NCBI GenBank assembly: GCA_041652935.1
Contig: JBAZGH010000004.1
Coordinates: forward strand, 1 to 40,634
Source of the DNA: JBAZGH01 sp041652935
Lineage (GTDB): Bacteria; Patescibacteriota; Patescibacteriia; Patescibacteriales; XYC2-FULL-47-12
DNA: 40,634 nt
Direction of reading: 5' to 3'
Both the position numbers and the translations under genes were made by a program. This document shows, one piece after another, positions 10,053-17,273 of this stretch. Positions within the stretch are counted from its first letter, which is position 1; every line of letters starts with the position of its first letter. The notes under the pieces are model-generated. The model did no database searches. It was not told where the DNA came from and saw only the letters and a list, made by a program, of their open reading frames with translations.

Positions 10053-11405
10053 ATGCAACAAATCTTAGACCTCCACATCCACTCCAAATACTCTCGCGCT
10101 TGTTCAAAACAACTAGAACTGGAACAAATTGCGCGAACTTGCGAAATAAAAGGCGTTGATATTATCGCGACTGGTGATTTTACATTTCCTAAGTGGTTTG
10201 ACGCTATAAAAGACCTCACCCCCAGCCCCCCTCCTTATAAAGGAGAGGGGAGTTCTGGTTTATATCAACTCCCAAATAGCAAAACAAAATTTATTTTATC
10301 AACCGAACTGGCTTTAATTTATAAACAGGACTCAGGCCATGCAAATAAAGGCGGGGTAAACCATGCTCGTCGTTTGCACATTGTAGTATTAGCGCCAAAT
10401 TTAAAAGCAGTGGAAAAATTTAATAAATATTTAGATAGCCATGGATTTAATATAAAATCAGATGGTCGGCCGATTTTAGGAATGTCTGCAATTGAATTAT
10501 GTAAAATATTATTTAACATAGATGAAAAGTTTATGGTAATTCCGGCGCATATTTGGACGCCGTGGTTTTCAATATTTGGCTCTAAAAGCGGTTTTGATGG
10601 TATGCAAGAATGTTTTGGAGAATTTACTAAAAATATATATGCCTATGAAACCGGTTTGTCTTCTGACCCGGAAATGAACTGGAGGGTTAGCGAATTGGAT
10701 AACTTTACCTTGCTTTCCAATTCAGACGCGCATAGCCTGCCGAATATTGCCCGCGAAGCCAATGTTTTTGAAATGAAAGAAATCAGTTACGAAGCAATTT
10801 ATGATATTATAAAAAATAGCTCACCTAATAAGCGTGCTAACCCGCCCAAGACTGCGTCGGGGCGGGCAAGAAGCAAATATGGTTCACTGCTTTACACAAT
10901 AGAATTTTATCCGGAAGAGGGAATGTACCATTATGACGGCCATCGAGCATGCAATATTTGCCTACCCCCCAAAGAAACTAAAAAATATAAGGATATTTGC
11001 CCAAAATGTAAAAAGAAGCTAACAATCGGCGTTGATTATCGGGTGGATGAATTAGCGGACAGGGAACGGGGATTTAGGCCAAAGGGCGCGGTAGATTATA
11101 AAAAACTAGTGGAGTTGGATAAAATTATCGCCGAAGCGCTGGATATTAGAAGCCGGGCATCGCAGAAAGTGCGGGTGGAATATAATAATTTAATAAAAAA
11201 AATTCAAGCCACGGAGCTTGATATTTTGATCAATAAAGATTTAAAAGATTTAGCTAAAATAACTCTGCCAGAAGTTGTTGGGGGAATTAAGCGAGTTAGA
11301 GAGGGGAACTTAATAGTTGAGCCTGGATATGATGGAGAATATGGTACAGTTAAAATTTTTAGTAAAGAAGAGAGGGCGAGCAATAAACAAGCTAAATTAT
11401 TTTAA
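10053..11405 (+). CDS. EndoQ-like PHP-domain DNA endonuclease (TIGR00375 type)
   Basis: 450 residues. The PHP metal-binding fold is evident: DLHIHSKYS (6-14), ATGDFT (40-45), PAHIWTPW (about 161-168) and LLSNSDAHSLP (about 217-227). A four-cysteine zinc site follows, CNIC (about 300-303) and CPKC (about 317-320), then VDYRVDELADRERGFRP, a pattern typical of the endonuclease Q family. EndoQ, studied in Thermococcales, nicks DNA 5' of deaminated bases, giving a repair route for uracil or hypoxanthine. Two in-frame insertions come from repeat DNA: LTPSPPPYKGEG (about 54-65) and NPPKTASGRARSK (about 262-275). The first lies in a loop of the PHP domain. Function in this organism is inferred. An AGGAG site precedes the start. 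Confidence 0.75.
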   Translation: MQQILDLHIHSKYSRACSKQLELEQIARTCEIKGVDIIATGDFTFPKWFDAIKDLTPSPPPYKGEGSSGLYQLPNSKTKFILSTELALIYKQDSGHANKGGVNHARRLHIVVLAPNLKAVEKFNKYLDSHGFNIKSDGRPILGMSAIELCKILFNIDEKFMVIPAHIWTPWFSIFGSKSGFDGMQECFGEFTKNIYAYETGLSSDPEMNWRVSELDNFTLLSNSDAHSLPNIAREANVFEMKEISYEAIYDIIKNSSPNKRANPPKTASGRARSKYGSLLYTIEFYPEEGMYHYDGHRACNICLPPKETKKYKDICPKCKKKLTIGVDYRVDELADRERGFRPKGAVDYKKLVELDKIIAEALDIRSRASQKVRVEYNNLIKKIQATELDILINKDLKDLAKITLPEVVGGIKRVREGNLIVEPGYDGEYGTVKIFSKEERASNKQAKLF

Positions 11406-11410
11406 AACGA

Positions 11411-11467
11411 AAAACCCCCACACTGTATGAATTTAGGTTTCTAACTTCGCACAGCGTGGGGGTTTTT
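11411..11467. terminator. bidirectional terminator between convergent genes
   Basis: CCCCCACACTG (11415-11425) pairs with CAGCGTGGGGG (11452-11462) with one mismatch. A-run on the left and T-run on the right let it serve the + strand nuclease gene and the minus-strand Lys-rich protein. Confidence 0.8.
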
Positions 11468-11470
11468 ATT

Positions 11471-11659
11471 TTATTTCTTTTTTCTTTTTGCTGGTTTGCG
11501 TTTTGCAACTTTTTTGCGTTTTGGAGCAGCCTTCTTTCTTTTAGGAGCTGCCTTGCGTTTTGCTGGTTTGCGTTTTGCAACTTTTTTGCGTTTTGGAGCA
11601 GCCTTCTTTCTTTTAGGAGCTGCCTTGCGTTTTTTAGTCGCTCTTTTTTTTGTCGGCAT
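11471..11659 (-). CDS. Lys/Arg/Ala-rich histone H1-like DNA-binding protein
   Basis: 62 residues, almost only K, R, A, P and V. After MPTKKRATKKR it consists of two copies of a 24-residue unit built from KAAPKRK, KAAPKRK and KVAKRKPAKR, then KKK. The DNA repeat (72 nt) is essentially identical in both copies, pointing to a recent tandem duplication. The ATG at 11659 follows a strong Shine-Dalgarno (GGAGGTGA) at proper spacing; an in-frame GTG nine nt upstream overlaps that site and is rejected. Such proteins resemble the tails of histone H1 and bacterial Hc1/AlgP-like proteins and bind nucleic acid by charge, compacting the nucleoid. The specific role is unknown. Confidence 0.75.
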   Translation of the reverse strand: MPTKKRATKKRKAAPKRKKAAPKRKKVAKRKPAKRKAAPKRKKAAPKRKKVAKRKPAKRKKK

Positions 11660-12019
11660 TTTTTTCACCTCCTTTCCTCCTCTTTCTCATTTATTAATTT
11701 ACAAAAAAATTTTATAAACAAGAAAAAAATTTTCACTACTTAAATTATAAAGAAATTTTTTTAATTCTACAATAGCAATTGCACAACACATAGCGCGCAA
11801 CATAAATCACGCAGCACACAACACATAACGTATGTCGCATAATAGTAATCATGTAACGGATAACTTAAGAATATATAATAAAATTTAATTATACCGCATG
11901 TTTTTTTTCGGGCATCATAAATGTGCGCGCCATGAAAAATACTACATATATCAAACGATTAATGTTGCATTTATTTACTTTAATATTAGCTAAAAAATGA
12001 TTAATAAAAAAAGCTGTTC
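11660..12019. other. AT-rich intergenic region without a gene
   Basis: No ORF is supported. It holds the Shine-Dalgarno and probably the promoter of the Lys-rich protein gene (minus strand) and an ACACAACACATA-type short direct repeat near 11780-11830. Confidence 0.5.
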
Positions 12020-12048
12020 TTGACAAATATTTTTTAGTATGCTAATAT
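12020..12048 (+). promoter_or_regulatory. strong promoter of the candidate ncRNA
   Basis: TTGACA (12020-12025), 17-nt spacer and an extended -10 TGC-TAATAT (12040-12048). The predicted start is near 12055, just before the long hairpin. Confidence 0.8.
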
Positions 12049-12054
12049 AATTTA

Positions 12055-12189
12055 TTACTTTAAATCAAGTTGATTTAAGCGGGATAGGCACGACAAGCAT
12101 GGGGAATTTTTCCTTCTTGTCTTTGGCTTTTCGCTCGAGGCATCAGAAAGAAAAATTTTTCTGCCTGTCCCGCTTAAGTCAATTTTTTT
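12055..12189 (+). ncRNA. candidate structured small RNA of about 130 nt, unassigned family
   Basis: A 21-bp stem with only two wobbles (12070-12090 with 12162-12182, core AAGCGGGATAGGCA / TGCCTGTCCCGCTT) closes a 71-nt interior and is followed by seven T, so it ends as an intrinsic terminator. The interior has a sub-hairpin GACAAG/CTTGTC (12092-12097 with 12116-12121), with GGAA/TTCC nested inside it, and a second AT/GC-rich arm. The strong promoter upstream, lack of an ORF and self-contained terminator mark an independent RNA gene. It does not show the SRP RNA GGAAGCA tetraloop region or tmRNA ends. The long closed rod with an interior region recalls 6S RNA, but this is only a resemblance of shape. 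Confidence 0.6.
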
Positions 12190-12222
12190 GTTTAAAAATT
12201 ATTTTAAGATAAAAATAAAAAG

Positions 12223-12231
12223 TTATACACA
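12223..12231 (+). other. isolated DnaA-box-like 9-mer
   Basis: TTATACACA matches the DnaA box consensus. A second single copy is at 17184-17192. No cluster, dnaA or dnaN is present, so an origin is not supported. Confidence 0.25.
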
Positions 12232-12260
12232 GATTTTAATTTTGTAAAACAAAAATAAAA

Positions 12261-12294
12261 AAAAATAATCCTGAATTTTCAGGATTATTTTTTT
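12261..12294. terminator. bidirectional terminator after the VanW gene
   Basis: AATAATCCTGA and TCAGGATTATT form an 11-bp stem with a 3- to 4-nt loop, A-rich on the left and T-rich on the right. It ends the minus-strand gene that stops at 12314 and may back up the ncRNA terminator. Confidence 0.85.
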
Positions 12295-12313
12295 ATTAGT
12301 TTAGAGTTTAAAA

Positions 12314-14313
12314 TTAATTATTTTTTATGGTTTCCGATGTTGAAGTTGAATTTTTTTCTACTCCGACCAAACAAACTTCCTGCCACGGTCGGTAATGGCT
12401 AGTAAATNNNNNNNNNNTTCTTCCTTTATTTCTCCATTGGGATAAGCAACGGTATAATCAAAATAAGCGTCAGCTCCGTAGATCGCATGTTCAGTGCATT
12501 TTTTTTCTCCCAACTTAAGATCTTCGGTTTCAATTATTTTTGTCGGCGGGGGAGCTGAAATATTATAAACAACCGGATAAGTAGTTGAGGCGATGCGGCC
12601 GTCTTTTGTTCCCCAGATTTCAAAATATATGTCATTGTCGTTTATTCGCCTTTGGATTAATATATAGTTCCCGGTATCGTTAATGAAGCGTAGGTCTGGA
12701 TGGGGGCCGTAAATAGTAGCGTCCGTCCCGGCCGGCTCATAATATCTAACTCGGTAAGAATGGTTTTGCCTTTCGGAAATGGGGAGGCCGGCGTCAAGAG
12801 CGGCGCGAAACATGGTTGTTCCGACTTGGCACAGCCCGCCGCCGTATTCCGGTATGGTTTCATTTCCTTTAATAACCATTTCCGGCAGATAGCCGGTTGC
12901 AGCATTAATTTCACCCAAGGTTTGGTTCATGGAAAATTCTTGCCCCGGTTTTACCAATGTCCCGTGCGCTGACAGGGCTCCGGTTGATATATTATGCTTT
13001 CTGCTCCAGGAAGAGCCGGAAAAATTTGAATGTCCGGTGCCAATCAATTCTTTTACTCCCAAATCATTTACATTTTCATTATTAATATTGCTTTTTGCCT
13101 CTTCAATTATTATCCCAATTTTTATTTTTTCTGCGGAGTTTGATTCGCTGGCAAGCTTAACCGCATCTTCAAAATTTTTAAATGTTTTTTCAGCGCTAAG
13201 TTTTCGCCCGTTTTTACTAGCTTCAAATTCAACCACTTTTTCGTTTTCAACTTTAAATTTAGCATCTATAGGATTAATATCGGTGTATTGCCTTATATTC
13301 TCATTAAAATATTTTTCAACATCCCCTTGCTTGAGGCCTATATAAAACTCCTCCTTTAATTCCGGAGAGCTGAACCATCCCCCGCCATATTGGAAGACAT
13401 TTTTTTTAACAGCCAGCATGGTTAAAAGTTCGTTTTTATCAATAACCCATTCTTTTTTTGCGGTATTGTAATCATCCGGCACAATTAATGTTATCGGCGC
13501 TGAATTTAGGGCGTTTTTTGCCGGAATAAGCAGCGCAGAAGCTTCTTTTTCATAAATTATCGGGTAGTCAGTTTTTAAAATTATTGTTACGGGGCTTTCA
13601 TCAAGTTTTGATAATTTTTTTTCTATCTCTTTTACTATATTTTCATAATCAAATATTTTTCCATGAATTTCACCCACAACCTTCGCCTCGCCGTTATTAA
13701 AAATAATTTTTGCGTCTTGAGCTGGTTTTTCGTATTCCCGAAAATTTTCAAATAAAAAATCGGTTATTTTTTTTTCATCAATATTATGCTCAATTTTTAT
13801 TTTTGCTTTAGTAAAAATAATTATTATCTGCTCCATTGAATCCTTTAAAATGTTGCCGCTCCGCCCGATTCCAAAGGCATTAGCTAAAGTTTTATCAGCG
13901 TCAAAATGGAAGACATCAAAAGATAAGTCCGGAGTTTCGCCGATAACGCTGGCGGGGATGGTTATTTTTTTATTTTGGTATATAACCACTATTCCATTAT
14001 TACTTATTTTATCCATTTTAAGCTGTATCTCTCCCCTAACCTCTGAGAAAGTTTTTCCGCCCAGATTAACCCCCCCCGCTTCCAAGCCGAAATAAAAGCG
14101 GTTGTTAAATATATTTTGATAAACAATCAGCGTAAAAGAGATAAATAACAAAAAACCCAAAAACATAGCTCCAGCTAGTAAATATTTTTTCGCCAGCTCT
14201 TTTTTTAACGCAAAAAAACGAGACACAACGTTTTTTCGGGAAGAATTTAAGGTGTTTTTTGTCTCGTTTAACTTGGCGATGAAATTAGTTTTTTTTCCTT
14301 TTCGTTTCAGCAT
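12314..14313 (-). CDS. VanW family cell-envelope protein with PG_binding_4 repeats (interrupted by an assembly gap)
   Basis: About 660 residues. A short cytoplasmic N-terminus is followed by one membrane helix (about 46-70, LLAGAMFLGFLLFISFTLIV), then two PG_binding_4-like regions (about 80-370) and the VanW domain (about 425-600: TGHSNFSGSS, GTLVKPGQEFSMN, YGGGLCQVGTTMFRAAL, NHSYRVRYYEP). These proteins sit outside the membrane and are thought to act on or bind peptidoglycan; no reaction is established. The ten N at 12408-12417 break the frame: before the gap the protein reads YPNGEIKEE, after it the proper ending, HYRPWQEVCLVG, continues in a different frame to a TAA at 12316-12314. The true gap size is therefore not 10. 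Last gene of a minus-strand group with Hsp20 and DUF3006. Confidence 0.88.
12408..12417. other. assembly gap (10 N)
   Basis: Ten unknown bases inside the VanW-family gene. Frame evidence on either side shows that the number is a placeholder. Confidence 0.99.
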
Positions 14314-14334
14314 ATTCCTGGGGTAATTTATTTT

Positions 14335-14559
14335 TTACATCCCGTTTTCATTATTTTTTAATATTTCATTTAAAATTTCTTTTGCTTCGGTTTTTTTTAT
14401 TTTTGTCTCTGCGCCATTTTTTAATATCTCCAGCATTAATTCATCTCCCTCTTTTACGCCCTCTGGTAAAAAGTCCAAAGGTATGTTGATGTTTTTTTTG
14501 TCTGTTTTCAAAACAGCCACCCCTTCCTCAATTCTATCAATAGTTAATTTTATCATCAT
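14335..14559 (-). CDS. DUF3006 family small protein
   Basis: 74 residues. The pattern IKLTIDRIEEGVAVL, followed by NIPLDFLPEGVKEGDEL, is the DUF3006 core: a small beta-rich domain often encoded next to secreted or envelope proteins in Firmicutes and CPR. Function unknown. It sits 21 nt upstream of the VanW gene and 10 nt downstream of the Hsp20 gene, so the three are likely one transcript. Two Met codons open the frame; either may be the start. Confidence 0.8.
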   Translation of the reverse strand: MMIKLTIDRIEEGVAVLKTDKKNINIPLDFLPEGVKEGDELMLEILKNGAETKIKKTEAKEILNEILKNNENGM

Positions 14560-14569
14560 AATAGTGTTG

Positions 14570-15025
14570 TTAGTCTTTAACTTTTACAGAAATTTGCTTG
14601 GCGATTTGCGCTTTCGGAAGCGTAATGGTTAAAACGCCGTTTTCAATAGCCGCTTCTATTTTATCGGTTTTTACCTCTATCGGCAGTATTACTGAACGGG
14701 AAAAAGCGCCCCAGTAGCATTCCTGGTAAAAATAATTATCTTCTGATATCTCCTCGTTCATTTTTCTGGTTCCCCTTACAGTTAGCATGTCGTTGTTAAT
14801 GGAAATATCAATATCCTCGGCTTTTACGCCGGCAATTGTTGATTTAACGATAATAGCGTCTTTTGTTTGGTAAACGTCAATCGCCAACTGTCCCTCGTCA
14901 CAATTTTCATTAAACCACTGGTCGGTGCCCGAGTTCTCCCTTAATTGATTTTGTTCCAAGTCATCATTAATATTGACATTTGCCTTTTTTGAATTTAAGC
15001 CGGAGAGATTTTTAAAAAAATTCAT
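14570..15025 (-). CDS. Hsp20/alpha-crystallin small heat shock protein
   Basis: 152 residues from the ATG at 15025 (MNFFKNLSG). A variable N-terminal part (1-48) is followed by the alpha-crystallin domain (about 49-150): QLAIDVYQTKDAIIVKSTIAGVKAEDIDISI, LTVRGTR, the FSRSVILP strand and the hallmark A.ENGVLTITLPK (about 130-140). It binds unfolding proteins as an oligomer without ATP. The frame stays open further upstream into the tRNA-like region at 15136-15226, but that extension has no Hsp20 features, and the ATG chosen matches the family. First gene of the Hsp20-DUF3006-VanW group. Confidence 0.93.
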   Translation of the reverse strand: MNFFKNLSGLNSKKANVNINDDLEQNQLRENSGTDQWFNENCDEGQLAIDVYQTKDAIIVKSTIAGVKAEDIDISINNDMLTVRGTRKMNEEISEDNYFYQECYWGAFSRSVILPIEVKTDKIEAAIENGVLTITLPKAQIAKQISVKVKD

Positions 15026-15135
15026 ACCATTACAAATTACAAATTTAAATACAAATATACAAATTTTGTATATTATTATTATACAAGAAAGAGATGGGGG
15101 AAGCAAGAGAAAGTAGTTTTTTAGTTGTGTTACGG

Positions 15136-15270
15136 TGGGTCCGAGAGGATTCGAACCTCTGACCTCCACAACCCGCCCGCAATGTTTTACAAGCAAAGCG
15201 CAGCAATGCGGGCGCTCTAACTTCACCCGCCCGAGCGCAAGCTTCGGGCGGGTAAGACTGAGCCATTATT
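15136..15270 (-). pseudogene. broken tRNA with palindromic-repeat insertions in the D and anticodon arms
   Basis: Read on the minus strand: a D-arm GGCTCAGTC and TTAGAGC, split by a 10-bp palindrome (15225-15253), then a GC-rich imperfect palindrome (CCCGCATTG and CATTGCGGG) where the anticodon stem should be. Normal variable region AGGTC, T-arm AGAGG-TTCGAAT-CCTCT (15144-15160) and acceptor 3' strand CGGACCC-A follow. The 5' acceptor strand that should read GGGTCCG is absent; AT-rich DNA stands there. The anticodon cannot be read. TTGTGG before AGGTC would suit a CCACAA 5' stem strand that has been replaced. Probably non-functional unless unusual splicing occurs. Confidence 0.6.
15225..15253. 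repeat. GC-rich palindromic repeat, copy in the D-loop of the broken tRNA
   Basis: ACCCGCCCGA (15225-15234) pairs perfectly with TCGGGCGGGT (15244-15253). A near-identical copy is at 15639-15665 inside the tRNA 5' fragment. Confidence 0.8.
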
Positions 15271-15529
15271 TTGTTTTTAAATAGTTCTCTAATCGTTTTT
15301 TTGTAAATCTTCTACCCCCGCCATTTTTAAGTATTTTTCTCTATTATATGCATCAGTTTTATTTAAACATGCTTCATAGTATATTAATTTCCACGGCCTT
15401 TTTAATTTAGTCGCTTCAACTAATCCACCATTATGTTCTTTGAATCTCTTTTTTAAATCGTTAGTACAACCCTTATATAAGGTTTTATGTTTTGTACTTT
15501 CTAAAATATAATTATAATGGAATGACGTG
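15266..15529 (-). pseudogene. decayed GIY-YIG homing-type endonuclease between tRNA genes
   Basis: Translation on the minus strand gives YNYILEST, LYKGCTNDLKKRFKEHNGG, ATKLKRPWKLIYYEA and NREKYLK, the full pattern of the stand-alone GIY-YIG (UvrC-like) nuclease family. After REKYLK the expected ending, NGGGRRFTKKRLENYLK, lies in the next frame, so one base is missing, most likely in the run of five A (complement of 15324-15328). No ATG precedes the domain; the reading starts right at the 3' end of tRNA-Val. The gene thus lacks a start and has a frameshift. Its end overlaps the broken tRNA. Such single-domain nucleases are abundant and mobile-like in CPR genomes. Confidence 0.75.
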
Positions 15530-15603
15530 TGGGCATAAGTGGACTCGAACCACTGACCTCTACGATGTCAACGTAGCGCTCTAACCAACTGAGCTATATG
15601 CCC
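15530..15603 (-). tRNA. tRNA-Val (GAC)
   Basis: Complete cloverleaf on the minus strand: acceptor GGGCATA with TATGCCC plus discriminator A, D-arm GCTC/GAGC, anticodon stem CTACG/CGTAG with loop TTGACAT (anticodon GAC), variable AGGTC, T-arm AGTGG-TTCGAGT-CCACT. CCA is not encoded. Confidence 0.93.
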
Positions 15604-15623
15604 GAATACTTTTTATAAACTTT

Positions 15624-15686
15624 GGCGCTCTAACTTCACCCGCCCGAGCGCAAGCTTCGGGCGGGCAAGACTGAGCTAGCCGCCCC
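15624..15686 (-). pseudogene. 5' half of a tRNA with a palindromic repeat in the D-loop
   Basis: On the minus strand GGGGCGGCTAGCTCAGTC leads into a palindrome (CCCGCCCGA / TCGGGCGGG) and then GAAGTTAGAGCGCC, after which tRNA similarity stops and AT-rich DNA leads into tRNA-Val. The D-loop insert and its flanks match the broken tRNA at 15136-15270 almost exactly, so one was copied from the other. The conserved GG of the D-loop is missing in both. Confidence 0.6.
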
Positions 15687-15706
15687 TAATTTCTATCATT
15701 ATACTT

Positions 15707-16858
15707 TTAGAGAGGAAGTTTTTCAAGTTTATTTTTTACATGTTTTATAATTTGTTCTTCAACTTCGGTTAATTGTTTGTTCATTGCGGCTGTTGCGATA
15801 TTTTTTGATCCATCCGGATTGAAATCCTGCAATAAGGACAAGGCATTGATATTTTTGGTGGAAAATAATTTTATTTCCGTTTTATCATTATGCCCGTTTA
15901 CAAAAAGAATTATAATTTCCGCCTCCGGAACATTAATAACTAATTCCTCAACAACATCTTCAAGTCCGTCGGCGCTGCTGCCTGTTTTTTCAAAATCAAC
16001 CTTATTAAGGCATGACCAGATTAATTTTCCATCCAGATCGCTTTTTAGTTTTGCCAGAACCCGCCCCCAGAGTTTAAGCGTATTTAAGTCGCGGTTTTGG
16101 TATAAATTGCGGACAATAGTTTCCCGGTCTGCCCCCAGCTTAATTAGTTCGCTGGCAATAACCAGCGAATTGGGCGTTAATGAACCGACCTTGAAGCTTT
16201 TGCTTTCAGAAAATATGCCGGCCAGCAGGCAGGTGGCAATTTGCTCATCAATTAGGCCATTATTAGAATGCTCCTGGTAGCTTTTCAATAATTCAAAAAT
16301 AATTTCAGTGGTGGAAATCGCCGTTATTTTTATCCGGTTTATCTGCCCGAACTCCTCATTATGCGGATGGCGGTCAATATTTATAATCGGCACATTAAAA
16401 AAGAACTGCGTATCCTGCTGGTATATATTGCCCAGCGACTCCAAGTCCGGGCTGGCAACCACAATAATCAAATCATAGGCATGTCCGGTTATGCGCGAGG
16501 TTACATCCTCCGGCTTAAACTGGGATTCCTTTGGAGTAACAATGAATTCCAAATAGTTATTTTTTAGCTGATAACTGATTTCTTTTGCCGGCACATTGCT
16601 GGTATCAAGGGATATGATGAATTTTTTTTCCGTGCTGATGGAATTTTTTACTTCCCCGATATTGGGTAGAAATGAAAAATGCTTCGGCGCTTCAAAGCCG
16701 TCGGAGGCCAAATCAACTGTTTTATTGATTTTTTTCAGGAAAGAATAAAGCGCCAGCGCTGAGGAGATAGAGTCGCCGTTATGGTTTCGCCCAAAGGCGA
16801 TTAAAATATTTTTCGCTTTTTCTATTTGTTCAAAAATTTGCTGGTCGTCTGTTAGCAT
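15707..16858 (-). CDS. divergent DHH/DHHA1 family phosphoesterase-like protein (NrnA-like)
   Basis: 383 residues. The fold of NrnA-type DHH proteins is recognisable: ILIAFGRNHNGDSISSALAL (about 19-38) in place of motif I (H..PDGDA.GS), SLDTSN (about 86-91) for motif II, and INIDRHPHN (about 176-184) where the DHH triplet stands. The C-terminal DHHA1-like part includes a GHN (about 317-319) and a short DGSKNIATAAMN that replaces the G..ATG pattern. In the motifs the first His, one Asp and the middle His of DHH are replaced (R, N, R), so the classical two-metal site looks incomplete. It may be a variant enzyme or a non-catalytic nucleotide-binding protein. Next to the tRNA remnants, no clear operon partner. 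Confidence 0.7.
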   Translation of the reverse strand: MLTDDQQIFEQIEKAKNILIAFGRNHNGDSISSALALYSFLKKINKTVDLASDGFEAPKHFSFLPNIGEVKNSISTEKKFIISLDTSNVPAKEISYQLKNNYLEFIVTPKESQFKPEDVTSRITGHAYDLIIVVASPDLESLGNIYQQDTQFFFNVPIINIDRHPHNEEFGQINRIKITAISTTEIIFELLKSYQEHSNNGLIDEQIATCLLAGIFSESKSFKVGSLTPNSLVIASELIKLGADRETIVRNLYQNRDLNTLKLWGRVLAKLKSDLDGKLIWSCLNKVDFEKTGSSADGLEDVVEELVINVPEAEIIILFVNGHNDKTEIKLFSTKNINALSLLQDFNPDGSKNIATAAMNKQLTEVEEQIIKHVKNKLEKLPL

Positions 16859-17273
16859 AGTAGAAAAGTCTTAGTACGGTTTTAAATCGTTCGCGATCCT
16901 TTAATTTGAATTCGTTGTACTTATTTAAACGGACTCAGATGAATGCGAATGCCACGAATTTTATTTAAAATATTGTTAAATAAATTATCATATTACTATA
17001 CAACCAATTTTTTCTTAGTTCAAGAGAGGGTTGTTAAAACATAGCTCGTCAGTATAAATTAAATTTTAAAAAGCGTCAAATTTGTTCAAATTATTATGTA
17101 CGGATTAAAATGGACGTCAAACCATTAATACTGATGTTGTACGCACCTAAAGCGACTTTCAACTATTCAAATGCTACAAATATTTATACACACATGGTTA
17201 AACCGAATTCAAAATGGCGTTTATCGGTATTTTTTTCTTGCTTTTTTAGCTGTGTTTTGCTAAGTTTATATAT
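16859..17273. other. intergenic region between divergent genes
   Basis: No ORF is supported. A candidate + strand promoter TTGTTA (17031-17036), 16 nt, TATAAA (17053-17058) would give valS a leader of about 210 nt. No T-box specifier or TGGNACCGCG-type antiterminator is present. A GAATGCGAATGCCACGAAT repeat-like stretch lies at about 16938-16957. Confidence 0.4.

Noticed and set aside
12055..12189. SRP RNA (4.5S) or tmRNA
   Set aside because: The SRP GGAAGCA/GCAG apical motif and the tRNA-like ends of tmRNA are not present; size and promoter alone do not identify it.
12181..12260. Replication origin
   Set aside because: Only one DnaA-box-like 9-mer is present here (another at 17184), with no cluster and no dnaA or dnaN gene nearby.
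14570..15226. Longer Hsp20 start reaching into the tRNA-like region
   Set aside because: The added 66 residues are translated from tRNA and AT-rich spacer; the ATG at 15025 gives the family-typical length.
15136..15686. A split or permuted tRNA made from the two fragments
   Set aside because: The 5' fragment acceptor (GGGGCGG) does not pair with the 3' fragment acceptor (CGGACCC).
16859..17273. T-box riboswitch before valS
   Set aside because: No TGGNACCGCG antiterminator bulge and no specifier-loop landmark were seen in the leader.
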